NCBI RefSeq assembly: GCF_024323335.1
Contig: NC_066583.1
Location: 364,539,877-364,603,876 of the forward strand
Origin: Lathyrus oleraceus
Lineage: Eukaryota > Streptophyta > Magnoliopsida > Fabales > Fabaceae
Length of the DNA stretch: 64,000 nt
Direction of reading: 5' to 3'
Shown here: positions 42,999 to 55,412 of the stretch, piece by piece
Layout: each line of letters opens with the position of its first letter
How positions within the stretch are numbered: position 1 is the first letter of the stretch
Made by a program: the position numbers and the translations under genes
The notes under the pieces: model-generated
What the model was told of the DNA's origin: nothing
The model's input: the letters and a program-made list of their open reading frames with translations, nothing else
Database searches by the model: none

Positions 42999-43954
42999 TT
43001 TTTGATAATATCGAGAGAAAAAATAATAAATGAAAAACAATTTAAACTTTTTTTGTATGTGTTTTTCTCCACTTTCAGTAAAAAAAAAATGTTAGTGAGA
43101 GAAAAACAAATATTTAAGCGATATTTAAGAAGCATCATGATTGGTGTATACCATTACCTATAATTTATTTTCATACTACTCCTCTTTCTATTTTGTTTTA
43201 ATAATTTTATTTTTGGCTACTATATTTGCAAATATTTTTGTAAATAAAAGGCTTTAACTTTTATTTCTTCCTTAATAAAATTTATATTTATATGTTTAAT
43301 TATTTTACATTTATAGTGTTGATATTTTAAATTTTAAAAGTTGTATAGAAATTTAAGAATAGGTGATCTAAATTTCAATATTCTTTGTACTCGAATTTAA
43401 GAATTTAAAACGTAACAATTATTTTCATAACAACAAAAACCAAATTTCATTATTCTTGAGCAAGAATTTAGTTTTGGATTTCATCTATTCAACTTTTATT
43501 TTAATTTAAAATTTGTGCTAAAAATTCGATATAAGAAGGGATTAAAAAAATAGGTTATATATGATTAGGTTTAAATTCAATAAACCAATCAAACAGTTTT
43601 AATAAAAGAAATTTAATATTAGATAAATCATATACAATATTTTATTGTTGTGTATTAAATATAACTAATAGAATCATTCATTTCAATTACATAAACAACA
43701 TCAAATTATATACATGTCATTGTCAATATATCAAGTAAAAAAATTCAGTCTCCATCATTCTTCACAATTAAAAGACCAACTATATGCATGACACCAATAA
43801 TATATCATGTAAACTAACTCATTCATCATGTATATAATATGATTTTTTATAGTCATGAATTTCATTCAAGAATGGATATTATATATTTGTTAAAAATACA
43901 ATGTAATGGCAATCTCTAACCTCTATTATATTGGTGTATTATGTATCTATGACA

Positions 43955-44078
43955 CTTGAGGAAATGTTTTAGTGGTAAAAGTTTAACCTTGTAAATTCAA
44001 GCTAATTAGTTTCAATCTCCTAGTGATGGCTTTAAAATATCGATTAGTGTCACTTTAATTAATAAATATTTTTTTTTA
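43955..44078 (+). mobile_element. Candidate tRNA-derived SINE
   Basis: TTTTAGTGGTAAAAG (about 43967-43981) matches a Pol III A box and GTTTCAATCTCC (44009-44020) a B box, at tRNA-like spacing. The stretch GAGGAAATG to GTGATGGC resembles a decayed tRNA and is followed by a short body and a T-run at 44069-44078. No flanking duplication established. Confidence 0.4.
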
Positions 44079-44264
44079 ACTAAAATATTATTGTTAAATC
44101 ATAATCTTTTAAGCCACTATTCTTTTAATAGTCAATATTGTCTAGTATTTGTTTCATTTCTTTCATCATCCTTTTTTTGGTTTTCAAAAAGTAAATTTAA
44201 TGTCTTTCAATCTTTTATTAATCAATATTGTTCGAACATTTTAATTATAAGATATGTTTGATAT

Positions 44265-44387
<123 letters not shown>

Positions 44388-45532
44388 GTATCGAAGTAAA
44401 AATAAAATTAATTGACTTTTTTTTGCATTATTTAAAACATATTATATGAGTTTTATACGAATACACTTATGACTTTTTTAACACATGTAATTTTGTTGAC
44501 TATCATATTATAAAATACTAAAGAACATGAAATAAACTCATTATCAGTTGGCTTATCATCTATACATAATTACAAAATTATATACAAATCTCAAAATTTA
44601 GGTAGAAGCAAATAACTTCAAACTCTTTTAACAAATCATAAGGTTTCAATATATTGTTCAGCTAAATTTTTTATTTTAAAGATGAATTTATAACTTTATA
44701 TTACAAAATATAATATGAAAAATTAGTTAAAAAATACTTTAAAATGTTTATAAAAAGATTAAGAAATAGTCAAAAAAAATTCTTTAATAAAAACAATATA
44801 TCAATTTGGTTTAAGAAAAATATTTACGATTTAAAATTTAGAATTAATATACTTAATTAATAATTTAATTCATTTCAATTCTAAAATAATTAAAATATTT
44901 CAGTTTAACTTTTAATTTTCTAATATAATTTTGTTTAGTTCAGGTTCTCTCTAAAGTATATAAACCGTAGTATGCTTGGGGTAATAAAAGGCATTTATTA
45001 TAATGTCATTGTATTTACTCATTTAACACATACCAACTTCTAATCTTCCATTTCCAAGGATCACTTCTTTTTAGATTTTAGTTTATGATAAATTGTAAAA
45101 TCAATGTAATTGTACTTATTTATTTCTTATACTTATTTTTGTAATTAAAAGATATAAGATATTTTTATTATGAAAAAATCATTAAATTTATAAATCTAAT
45201 TTAGACATATATAAAATTACATATCAGTTATGCTAATTAATTTGTTCCTTAAATCTTTAGTATGTTATAAATTAGTTGAATCAAATGCAACGTGTTTATT
45301 ATGATAATGTGATTTTTTTTAAATAATCATCTTTTTTATTTTAAATTCTAAAATAATTTATTTTTTAAAATAATTACGGAAATAACCACATTTTATTAGG
45401 TATGCCCCAGTTAAACTAACACATCTATTTTCCAATGAACACAGACGCCACTTGATAGGGCGCATGCATGTATTGCAAATAAGCATAAGCGTCATTTGGT
45501 TGGGTGTATGCATGCCTTGAAGCCACATGCAT

Positions 45533-45577
45533 TGGCGCATGCATACACTACATCAGTGTATGCGTCAATGCATGTGG
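45533..45577. repeat. GCATGCAT-rich inverted repeat
   Basis: CCACATGCATTGGCGCATGC followed by ATACACT is mirrored by AGTGTATGCG and TCAATGCATGTGG, leaving a loop of about 5 bases and a 4-base gap. Other GCGCATGCATG copies lie at 45459-45520. It sits just downstream of the plant-mobile-domain remnant and could be an element terminus. Confidence 0.75.
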
Positions 45578-45719
45578 CGCATGCATTATGCATATATTTT
45601 TTAAATTTTAAATTTTATATTTATAAATAATTAAATCAAATATTTAAATGGAAAATAATATTATAATATAAAGTTAAAATGCATAACAATTAACAAGAAA
45701 ATCAATGACTCGTCCGATT

Positions 45720-47400
45720 GAAACGCCTCATGTTCTATATCAGGTGCGTTAACCTGTCTTCGAGGTCTCCCACGATTTCCCTGAGGTGTTTAGGGTCTTT
45801 GAGTGCTGACATGATGCAATGGTGGCTGGTGTGAAGGTCCAACATATTTGATAATTTCTCCCCAATAGTTGGGGGGGGGGGGTGTTGTCGCCAACAGCGC
45901 TTCCGTAATTGAGTTTGGTGCCCATGTTATCGTAGTTGGGTCATTGTAGTTGGGTGGATTGTGGACGGTATCGTTGCCCGAATTGGGACATTAAATCGTT
46001 TTGGAAACGAAGCAATGGTTAATGTGGTGTACTAAAGTCAAACAATGGTTGGATGTTATGGCAATGAGATGTTTTGATGTTCACTTGTGGGGGGATACGA
46101 TGACACGACGTTGAATCGTATGAATCATTCGGGCTATAGACTGTTGTGGTGGCTTTGTATGGTTGTTGGTGGTTAGGGTTTGATTTCTGGTTTTGAGTTT
46201 AGGTGTGTGGCATGAATTGGTTGCGAGGTTGGGTGTTTTGCGGTTTGGTGTATATGGTAGGGTGATGGTGTAAGGTTGACCGTTGGGTTTGGGTGGGTTG
46301 ACATTGTTCTTGGGCAGGGATTTGTTGTTGGCTGTATGATGACGAAGCTCATTGGCATGGATCAATCAAATACATTGGCTCATACACAAACTATGGCGTT
46401 GTAATCGACCTAAACCATGCCATATAATGTTTAGTTGGTCTAGCACCATGTATGACTGGTTCATTTAAGATGTGTTGTCATTGATTCCTCCAATGATGAC
46501 ACATCTCTTTTACGGAGTCTCTCCAATCGGAATAATCTCATTGGCCATCGACTCTTTGTTGATGCCAATCTCCCAAACACGTCAGAGGTTTTGGAGTTTG
46601 TTGTTACATGTTGAACTACAATTTTACACGGTCACTCTGGTGCATCTCCATAGTAGTGAACCAGATAATTGGTGTTTTTGTTGTCCAAACTGAATCATTG
46701 TCATGGTTAACCTGATGATCAAGACCCAGATACGACCTCCGGATAAATTGTATAAGAATATGACATGATTAGAGGATATGTAATTGGATAATTTTTTTAA
46801 ATCAAATGTATATTTGTTTAGTAGTAATATATCGTCTATTCCAATGTGGTCTAAAAGATTGTCATAGACTACTACAACGTGTTTGGGACACCTGTTGTAG
46901 TTCATCCCTTTAACTGACCACCTAGATCGAAAAGATTGAAAATATATTAGTTACAATTAGTTGTAGTGTAAAGACTAATAAATTAGAAGACTAAATAAAA
47001 GCTTACTTTGTTGTATAGGGAAATGTGAATGGCTTCTCGTTGACCGGGGCGAGTGACGACAGTCTTGACCAACCCTATGCATGTAGCAAATAGGTGCAAG
47101 AATAAAACGTACAAGTATTTTTTTGGCATTTTTACACAATGAACTATATAGAGGGGACAAAATAGTTGAACCCCAACTATATGTGTCTATCTTATTTATG
47201 TTATGTCTCCTGCATGTGTTGCCTTCACCATCTACCCTATCTAACTGCATGTTAATATGTGATCAATGCACTCACCATGTCATAGCGGCATGTTCAAAGG
47301 TTCAACGCATCCAACCTACTATCCGACATTTACAAAGTCATAAGCATTTGCAATGTTTACAAAATTAGCTTTTTAGTGGTAGAAACAGAGGATTAATGCC
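45720..47400 (-). pseudogene. Plant mobile domain (MAIN-like) gene remnant
   Basis: Minus-strand translation in pieces: NKIDTYSWGSTILSPLYSSL (about 47130-47190), then TTMEMHQSDRVKL (about 46600-46640), TCLGDWHQQRVDGQ, DYSDWRDSVKEMCHHWRN, QHILNEPVIHGARPTKHYMA and WFRSIT (46400-46580), followed by a Gln/Pro/Asn-rich tail (46081-46365 and beyond). These are signature stretches of the plant mobile domain family (MAIN, PP7-like long form), often carried by Mutator-like transposons. Frame breaks and stops are frequent, and an intron may lie near 46910-46980. Non-functional as it stands. Confidence 0.75.
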
Positions 47401-47471
47401 CTCCATATAAAAGGGACATTCTCTGGCACAATGAAATAATGCGAAGAAAGAAAAAATGATAGAACAAGATT

Positions 47472-48800
47472 TGGTTTTGCATCTATACCTTGAGTTTTAA
47501 TGATAACAATGTTGTATTTGTGTGAGAATAATTTTGGTACCCTAATGGTTTGTTATTGTGTAACTTTAACAACCAGTTATGATTCTGATCATATGATGTG
47601 CAACATCATCAGTTTCTGAAATTTGCATTCCAAATCCACTTATGTGCTGCAAATAGAAGTTCTGAAAGACGTCAATATTGTTGTTGAAAGTTCTTTCTGC
47701 TTCTGTGTTATTTCATCCATCAGAAGCTTTTGAGGAGACTCTATATTGGTGTTGCAATGTTCTCCCAGTTCTTGCTTCTGGACGTGACTTTAATCACCAA
47801 ACTTCAGAAGAATGGCAAGCTTCTGAAGTTGTGTTATGTAGCTGAAGATTTTGAAGATCTCAAGACAAATGATTGAAGTTATCAAGGTTCAGACTGAGGA
47901 TTCTGAAGATTCTGAATATATTAAAGAACTCAAGCCAGACTACTGACGCTGTCAAGGTTCTGACCCAAGGTTCTGAAGTTTTTGAATCTAGTTATCTACT
48001 TCTTCACTTCATGCTTCAATCATCTTTGATCAAAATCCAGTGAATCTGAAGATAAGATCAAATGGGAACGTCATCAAATAATACATAATACAAATCGAAC
48101 AACCTTTCCACTACCTGATTTCATGGGCAAGGACTATACTATTTATCACACCTGTCATTGAATTTGTGGGCGAAAGGACAGTACATGGTATCATTCCTTT
48201 CTCATCCAACAGTGGACAGCCGCTCAAGGAGCTTTCCCCATTTTGCCCTCCAACGGTCACATGCTTCTCTATATAAGCATGCATTGGAGACTTAAAGAAA
48301 ACGCTGATATGCACAAGTATTTTGACAAGCTATTTTTCTTTTTGAAAAGTTATCATCTTTTGTGTACAGTGTTCTTTAAGTATTTGTTTTTCATATATGT
48401 AAAATCTGCTTGTGTAGAAGTATCTTGTAACACACAAACTATTATTTAAACTATTTGTTTGAATCCTTAAGGAGGTTATCCTTGAGAAGACAAAGAAAAA
48501 TTTTCTTTGTGAGTCCATCATGAGACTAAGGTTTAGTTGGATCCTTAAGAAGACAAAGAAGGTTATTCTTTATGTTTATTGTAATCTGTTGATTATAATG
48601 GATTAAGTCCTTGTGTATAAGGAAAATTACCTTGGCGGGTGGACTGGATTAGCTTTGAGTTTCAAGCGAACCAGGATAAAAATATATGTGTTTTTATCTC
48701 TTCATTGTTAAACTTGTTAGTGGTGTTTTTGTTTTGGAAAAATCTTTTTCTTGTAAAACCCAATTCAAACCCCTCATTTCTTGTGTTTTTCACACTTTCG
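47472..48800 (+). repeat. SIRE/Maximus-like copia 5' LTR (approximate ends)
   Basis: TTTTAATGATAACAATG near the start and many TTCTGAAG/TCAGAAG motifs (47640-48000) are typical of legume SIRE/Maximus LTRs. The end near 48800 is placed by the primer site that follows. The exact left end is uncertain; no target duplication determined. Confidence 0.6.
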
Positions 48801-48801
48801 A

Positions 48802-48822
48802 TTGGCATCAGAGCGCTGGTTC
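48802..48822 (+). promoter_or_regulatory. Copia primer binding site
   Basis: TTGGCATCAGAGCGCTGGTT resembles the initiator-Met-tRNA PBS TGGTATCAGAGC with one change, and lies 90 bp before the gag ATG. Confidence 0.7.
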
Positions 48823-48890
48823 TGATTATGATAAAAAAAAATTATCAACACCTAACAATGTTTAGTATCGATCTAATTGTGTGAGAAACA

Positions 48891-50474
48891 ATGGCTGGTG
48901 CTAACGCTTCTAACGTTGTTAATAATGATAGAGATCATTACATTGCAAAACCACCTATTTTTTATGGTGACAAATTTGACTACTGGAAAGACAGAATATA
49001 AAGTTTGTTTCTTGGTTACGATGTTGATCTCTGGGATCTTGTAGTCGAAGGCTATGTTCACCCACTAAATGCTGAAGGAAATACTTTAGCAAGAAGTGTT
49101 ATGTCTGATCAACGGAAGAAAGACTACAAAAATCATCATAAGGCAAGAACCATACTGCTTAATGTTATCTCTTATACGGAGTATGAGAAGATAACAAATA
49201 GAGATTCTGCCAAATCCATTTTTGACTCTCTTAGAATGACTCATTAGGGAAACACTCAAGTAAAGGATACAAAGGCCTTGGCCTTAATCCAGAAATATGA
49301 GGCTTTCAAAATGGAAGATGATGAAACCATGTTCTCAAGGTTTCAAATGCATGTCGCAAGGCTTAAAGTTCTGGGCAATGGGTATTCTACAACTGATCAT
49401 GTCAAGAAATTATCAAAAGTCTTCCCAAAAAATGGAGACCTATGGTAACTGCATTAAAGCTGGCTAAGGATCTCAACAACATCAGTCTTGAACAACTTAT
49501 TAGTTCTTTAAGAAGTCACGAGATTGAGCTAGAAGAAGATGAACCTCATAAGAGAGGTAAATTTGTAGCTCTAAAATCCAAGCCTAAGAAAACTAGAGCA
49601 CATCAAGTTGAGGAAGAATCAGAAGGATCTGATGAAGACTCAGAAGATGGTGATGAGTTGTCTCTAATCTCAAAGAGAGTCAACAAACTCTGGAAAAGCA
49701 GGAAAAGTGGTAAAGGGAATTTCAAAGGAGTCAGAAGGGTTGTTGGTCGCTTTGAATCCTCATTTGGTCAAAAGAAGCAAACTTATGGAAAAGAAGTTAT
49801 CTATTTCGAGTGCAAGGAGTCATACCACTACAAGAATGACTATCCTAAACTGAAGAAGGATAGAAGGCCCAAGAGGAACTTCTCAAAAGTCAAGAATGGG
49901 TTGATGGTTACCCGGGATGATTCAGAATCTGAAGAATAAGATTCTAACGAAGAAAAGTCCAATATTGCGTTGATGGCAACTATTGAGGATCCCACTAGCT
50001 CTGAGGAACCAGAAGACAAGGTCTTATCAAAATCAGAATTCGACTCGTTCTAATATTTAAATTTGTTTTTCTAAAATGCTAGAAAAGTATAAGAATCTTC
50101 AAAGTAAATACAAGGACCTTAAACAGGTCCAAGTAACTGCTTCTAAAACTAAGAAAGAGCTTGAGAAAGATATTTCTTCTCTAAACGAAAAAATATTTTC
50201 TTTAGAAAAAATTTCAAAACTAGAGGAGGAAATAACTTCAGAAGCTTCTAGTACTTATTGTGTCATCAGATATGATAGAACACTCCAATACTTTTTTGGC
50301 TAAAAGCATATATAGAAGCAAAATGGCTTCCTTGATCTATGTATTTATCATAAATGGCAAGAAAGGTTTAGGTTGTACAGATCTATAAAATCTGACAAAA
50401 GTCAGAAGGTTAAACCAAAACCACTCTATGTGCATTTCGTGCCTGTTGACACTGAGCTTGATACTTCTACACAT
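48891..50474 (+). pseudogene. gag: Copia (SIRE/Maximus) gag, decayed and interrupted
   Basis: Starts MAGANASNVVNNDRDHY, then PPIFYGDKFDYWKDRI and ALIQKYEAFKMEDDETMFSR. In-frame stops at 48999-49001 and 49245-49247. A one-base shift in an A-run near 49420 moves the frame to 49442-49939 (MVTALKLAKDLNNISLEQL, SLRSHEIELEEDEPHKRG). The zinc knuckle reads YFECKESYHYKNDYPKLKK, having lost its first and last Cys to Tyr. The later GKKGLGCTDL and KPKPLYVHFVPVDTELD are SIRE-type gag C-terminal motifs. The frame is cut at 50475 by the second Ogre-like element. Confidence 0.85.
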
Positions 50475-53400
50475 TGTAATACCCCAAAATTTACCCTTCA
50501 TTTTTCCTGGAAGCATGGGATTATGTTTTACACTTCATTAGCATCATATTAGGTCATACTCATTGCATACTGCATTAGTGACATGGAGATCAGGTTTTGA
50601 TCGATCACTCCTTAACAGAAGGAGCCCACATAAAGCAAGATTGAGAATTGGACTTCATTTTCTAAGTATAAAAGTCTCAAGGGTCTCAGGGGGGTCCAAG
50701 TATCTTATTATGGTCCTCAGTTCATCAGTGAAGGATTCAAAGCTATCAGAGTGTTCATCTGGATTTAATCAGAAATTAGGGTTTCATGGCTACCTGCAAT
50801 AGGAAATGTTTGGTTGGAAGTAGAGGAGCTCATCCATGTCATTATTATAGAGGCATCTTGGCCTAGGAAGATTCATAATTATCTCAGAAAGATCCATTGG
50901 CAAGCAGTGCAATTAGTCCCCGATTGATTTTGCCCTAAAACTAGGGTTTGGTATAAAATCAGTTTATTTATGATTCTTTGGGTGAAACTCTTTTCCATGG
51001 CCCTCCGTATGTCCACAAGGGTCTACATACAAAAAATCAGCTCTTTATTTGAGCTAGAAGTGCTTCAATTGATCAACGGAATCGGGAATCCGACAATTTG
51101 GGAAAAGTCAACTATGGGGGCCAGAAAAGTCAACTCCTGACATTTTGAGAGTGGAATCTCAAAATTCATGCCTAGGGGATCCTACATGTGAAATTTGATC
51201 AAGGTTGGATCATGGATTCATCATTTAATCAGGAATTGGAAAAGTTACTTAATTTGGAAATGGTTGACTTTCCATTTAGGGCAAGTTTTCATGATCGTTG
51301 CACTCACTTTAAGCCCATTTTACATCAAGATAAAAGCTCCATTTGGACATTTCTTCAACATGAAAGTTGTTCCTCTTGTTCCAAGCTTTCTATAGATATA
51401 AAGTTTGCTCCATTTGGATTAGAATTGAGAAAGTTATGCTTAGTCAAAGTGAGATATTCTTTTAGGATACTTAGAAAAATTTCTAAGTCCAAAATCTTCA
51501 AAATTTGTCAAGACTTCTTGGCCAGTTTTCTTGCACTTCAAGGAATTATTTGAAAATACTTTCTTCACAACAATTGTACCTTGCCATGTCCTCTTTCACA
51601 TCCTTTTTGAATCATCTCATTTAGATCCATGGTTTGAGAGATACATTCATTTAAAGTGGGCACCATGACTTGATTTTCTAGGCAGATTTTGGGCCTGACT
51701 GACCCAATCAGATTTTCTAAGCATGCTGCACAAACCAGTCACGTTTTTTTTACCTCTTTTGGACATGCATTGGACATCCATTCACTTAAGTTTGACCCAA
51801 AATAACAACATTTTACACCTCACTTCACACTTTTATTCTTATGGATAAATCACTTATTAAAAAGCCCATGAGAACACCTAATCCACCCTATTTAAGAAGC
51901 TGAAACCCTAACCCTAAAGGAGCATTGGAATTTCGTGGCAAGGAGGCAAAGCTTCATCACATATCAGATTCCATTCCACTTCTATTTTCTATTAGGTAAT
52001 CATCTCTTCCATGACCATGTTTTGATATATCTACGCTTGCTTACCATGTTCAACACCATTAATCCTTCCATTTTCATATTTCTTTTTTTTTCTTATTTAA
52101 AATATTTTCTTCGTTCATAAAATTACCCAAAAATATTTTTCACTTTTCTTAACGTTTTATTTAATTTTATATAATTTTTATTTTCTTATTTTTTTAATAT
52201 TAATATTTTATTTTAATTATTTATTCTAAACGGTCCATTTTAACACACTTTTTTTTATTGATTTTATTTTTATGACTTAAAATTATTGTTAGCATTTTAT
52301 TTTTGGGATGAAGGTTGACCACTGTCTCATGGTCAACCTGACCTTTTCTTGGAATTTTATTTCACATTTTCAATTTATTTTGGATTTGTTTTTGACCTAG
52401 TTTGGTTGGTTGACTTTTAATTTGACTTCTGTTTTAATTTAATTAATTCACGTACCAATTTTTTTTTATTTTTAAAATATTTTTGGGGGATGATGATGTC
52501 CTGACCCCCCCTATATTTAGTTTAATTTTTCATAATTTTCTTGATTAATTTACTATTTATTCTAGATTTATTTCTAACCTAGTCTTATTAATTGACTTTT
52601 GGTTTGACCTATGTTTTATTTTAATTAATTCACGTACCAATTTTAGTTATTTTAAAAATATTTTTTGGGGATGTTGATGTACTGACCCCACCTTATTTAT
52701 TTTAATTTTTCATAATTTTTTTGATTAATTTACTATTTATTCTTGATTTATTTCTAACCTAGTCTTATTAAATGACTTTTGGTTTGACCTATGTTTTTTT
52801 TTAATTAATTCACGTGCCAATTTTCATTATTTTTAAAATCTTTTAGGGGGATAATGATGTCCTGACCCAAAATTATTTAGTTTAATTTTTCATAATTTTC
52901 TTGATTAATTTGCTATTTATTTTTTATTTTTTAAGTTGACTTCTTTATGATCGATGTTTGACTTAGGGATTGCTTATGGCAATTGAAGAGATCTTTTGAT
53001 CCTCCCTCGATAATCTCATATGCCATGTATTAGAGGCCTTTTACCTTGATTTTATTTGGTCCTTACCTCATTTCCTGATTAAATTATTCAATGGACCCTT
53101 CGTGTGCATATTTTCATCTTTTTGATTCATCTGTTATCTTTTATACTTGTTTCTCTCATTCATGCTTTCTATTGCTTGATTATTTAACATGTCATACTCC
53201 CATGCATTGTTTAAATGCTCCATTATTTGATTCTTTGGTTTGATTATATATTGTTTATTTATCCGATCTGATTGATAAATGTTGCCTACTTGTATGATGT
53301 ATGAGGCATATGTTCTTATTGTTTTGTTTGCCATGAACAATCCCCATTCATAACAAATGTACCCCTCTCCCATAAAGTGTATAATATTTATTTCTTTATT

Positions 53401-54488
53401 TCTTTAGTCACCTGTTAATACCAGATTAAAACGAATATCCGATAACCATTTCAAAATAAGATCAAAAGCTCGATCCAACGTCGAGTAATCATTTTCAAAA
53501 CTTAACAGAACCAGCACGCATTCATCCATCCTCTTGTAAGTCGATTACCTCAGGCATCGCCATCTACCTGTAAGTCGATTGCCTCCGGCATCACCATCTA
53601 CCCTTATCCGTAACTTCTCTCCGCGCTCCATTCGTCGACTCTTGTTCCGTTTAGGTAGCACCCATTAGGTAGAACCCTTTGTATGATAACATAGGTGGAA
53701 TTCCCCTATTCTTTGCATGCTAACGTTAGGTAGATGTTCCCCTTTGTAAATCCTAACACATAGGTCCATATTGCATGACAACTCTAGAGCAGAGCTTCCC
53801 CACTTTTAGACCTTCCGTGCATCTCCGATCTTGTGGCATGTCAGTCCGTTCTATTGCAAAGAGGTAACCGCCTAAGACTCGATTCAGCGAGCTGCGACAC
53901 CTACTGCTAGGACGTTGAACACATTGCCCACCCTCCTTTGACATAGCTGGTGTCCTCTTTTGTAAGTCCATGTTCAGATGGAAATCCTTAACCCCTAGTT
54001 ATCCGAACTACGTTTTGCTCTGATTCTCATTCCAGATGAGATACGTAGGCATAAGACGCGACGTCTTACCGAGCACACTTCTCTTTAACCCATAGGTAGC
54101 CGAGCTAAGAAGACTCTGATTCTCATACTCATATGAGATACGTAGGCAGTGGATGCGACATCCTTGCGAGTCATTTTCTTTTAACCTTCCCTTTAGTAAA
54201 TAATACTTTAGATATACCTACACCCTTTAGACTAGAACAACATTCATGAAAAGGGCTCCCTAGGAGTACCTAGGATGTTTTGGGTGCTTAAAACCTTCCC
54301 ATTGCATAACCAACCCCCTTACCTAGATCTCTGACATTTTTACTAGTTTTTGATTCGATAAAACTTTTAGGTTTTTGTTCGCTTTCTAACCATTCCTTTG
54401 GATAAATAGAAGTGTGGTGGTGACTCGACTTGTATGGTTTACTTTGGATTTAGTCAATATCTCTAATGGTAACGAATACCCCGCTACA
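50475..54488 (+). repeat. 5' LTR of second Ogre-like element (4.0 kb)
   Basis: Begins TGTAATACCCCAAAATTTAC, ends CCCCGCTACA, with TGTA/TACA termini. The last part shares the LTR landmarks of the main Ogre: two-hairpin modules (54025-54068, 54121-54163), AGTA hairpin (54259-54274) and AACCTTCCCATTGCATAACC. The middle has a roughly 181-bp tandem repeat. Also a 36-bp direct duplication (CTGTAAGTCGATT) near 53530-53600. Confidence 0.85.
52375..52930 (+). repeat. About 181-bp tandem repeat within the LTR, three-plus copies
   Basis: AATTAATTCACGTACCAATT recurs at 52441, 52623 and 52803 (third as CACGTGCC), each followed by a G-rich GATGATGTCCTGACCC block and TTTAATTTTTCATAATTTT. Period 180-182. 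Confidence 0.9.
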
Positions 54489-54494
54489 GAAAAG

Positions 54495-54513
54495 TGGCGA
54501 CTCTGCTGGGGAC
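54495..54513 (+). promoter_or_regulatory. Primer binding site of second Ogre-like element
   Basis: TGGCGACTCTGCTGGGGAC, identical to the PBS at 15811, six bases after the LTR end. Confidence 0.85.
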
Positions 54514-55412
54514 TATCATTTGCCTAGTGGGTTTTGCCTAGTTTTCATATTTGTTGTATTGTATGGTATATTGCTTTGTGACATATTTTTGTGCAATTTG
54601 GGATTACTGTATTGTATGTAATGATTGAATTGTTTGAATATTAATTCCTTGTATGCTTGGTGATCTTTGTGAGATGAGTTCTATACCCGAACTCGAGTGC
54701 ACTTAGGATAGGAGAATGACATAGTCTTATTGACTTGTGTGGAGTTATTCCTTAGCAAGTTGACTTGCAAGCCCATTCACTTGGTGAAGGTTATGTCGGG
54801 ATCAATAATGTCACACGAATAGTCGTGGTTAGGCATTACTCTTTCCAATACATGCCTTAGAAGCCAAGGACCTTAGTTTACCACGCCCATCTTGGCCTAT
54901 TTTTAGGACGTAGTGCGAAGATTGTTCAAGTGTAAGATTTGATACGATTGTTATGCGATACTACACTCATAAGAGTCTCTCTTGAGAATATTTTTGGAAT
55001 ACGAGAAGTCGTTTATCTGATAATATCCGAAAGATGGGATAATGACTATGGGAACCTCTTGTAGAACATGATTGTCAGGTTTAACCATAGTACACTCCCT
55101 TTGGGTGGTTCTTAACCAAGACTCCATGCTCGCGACTCGCAACAAACCCTTGATTCGTGGTTGATCCGTTCTTGTGTATCCTTAATATCAATGGAACTTG
55201 GGTGTTGATAAGGTGTAAACCATAATCCACCAAAATGGATGATTGATATTAAGGATGACTTGATCTATCCCATGACCTTTGTGTGGTGTGATTTGCTTGA
55301 TCCTTGAGTGTGATTGTTGCATCTATGCATTCATGCATTCATACACATCCATATCATCAACAATGAGAAAACTTTCAAGGAGCTTAAGAGGTCTATTTGC
55401 AAATTTTCAGAC
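54514..55412 (+). other. Leader of second Ogre-like element
   Basis: About 900 bases without coding signal. Inverted 24-base pieces near 55180 and 55238 (CTTAATATCAATGGA and TTGATATTAAGGATGAC) could pair. Confidence 0.6.
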
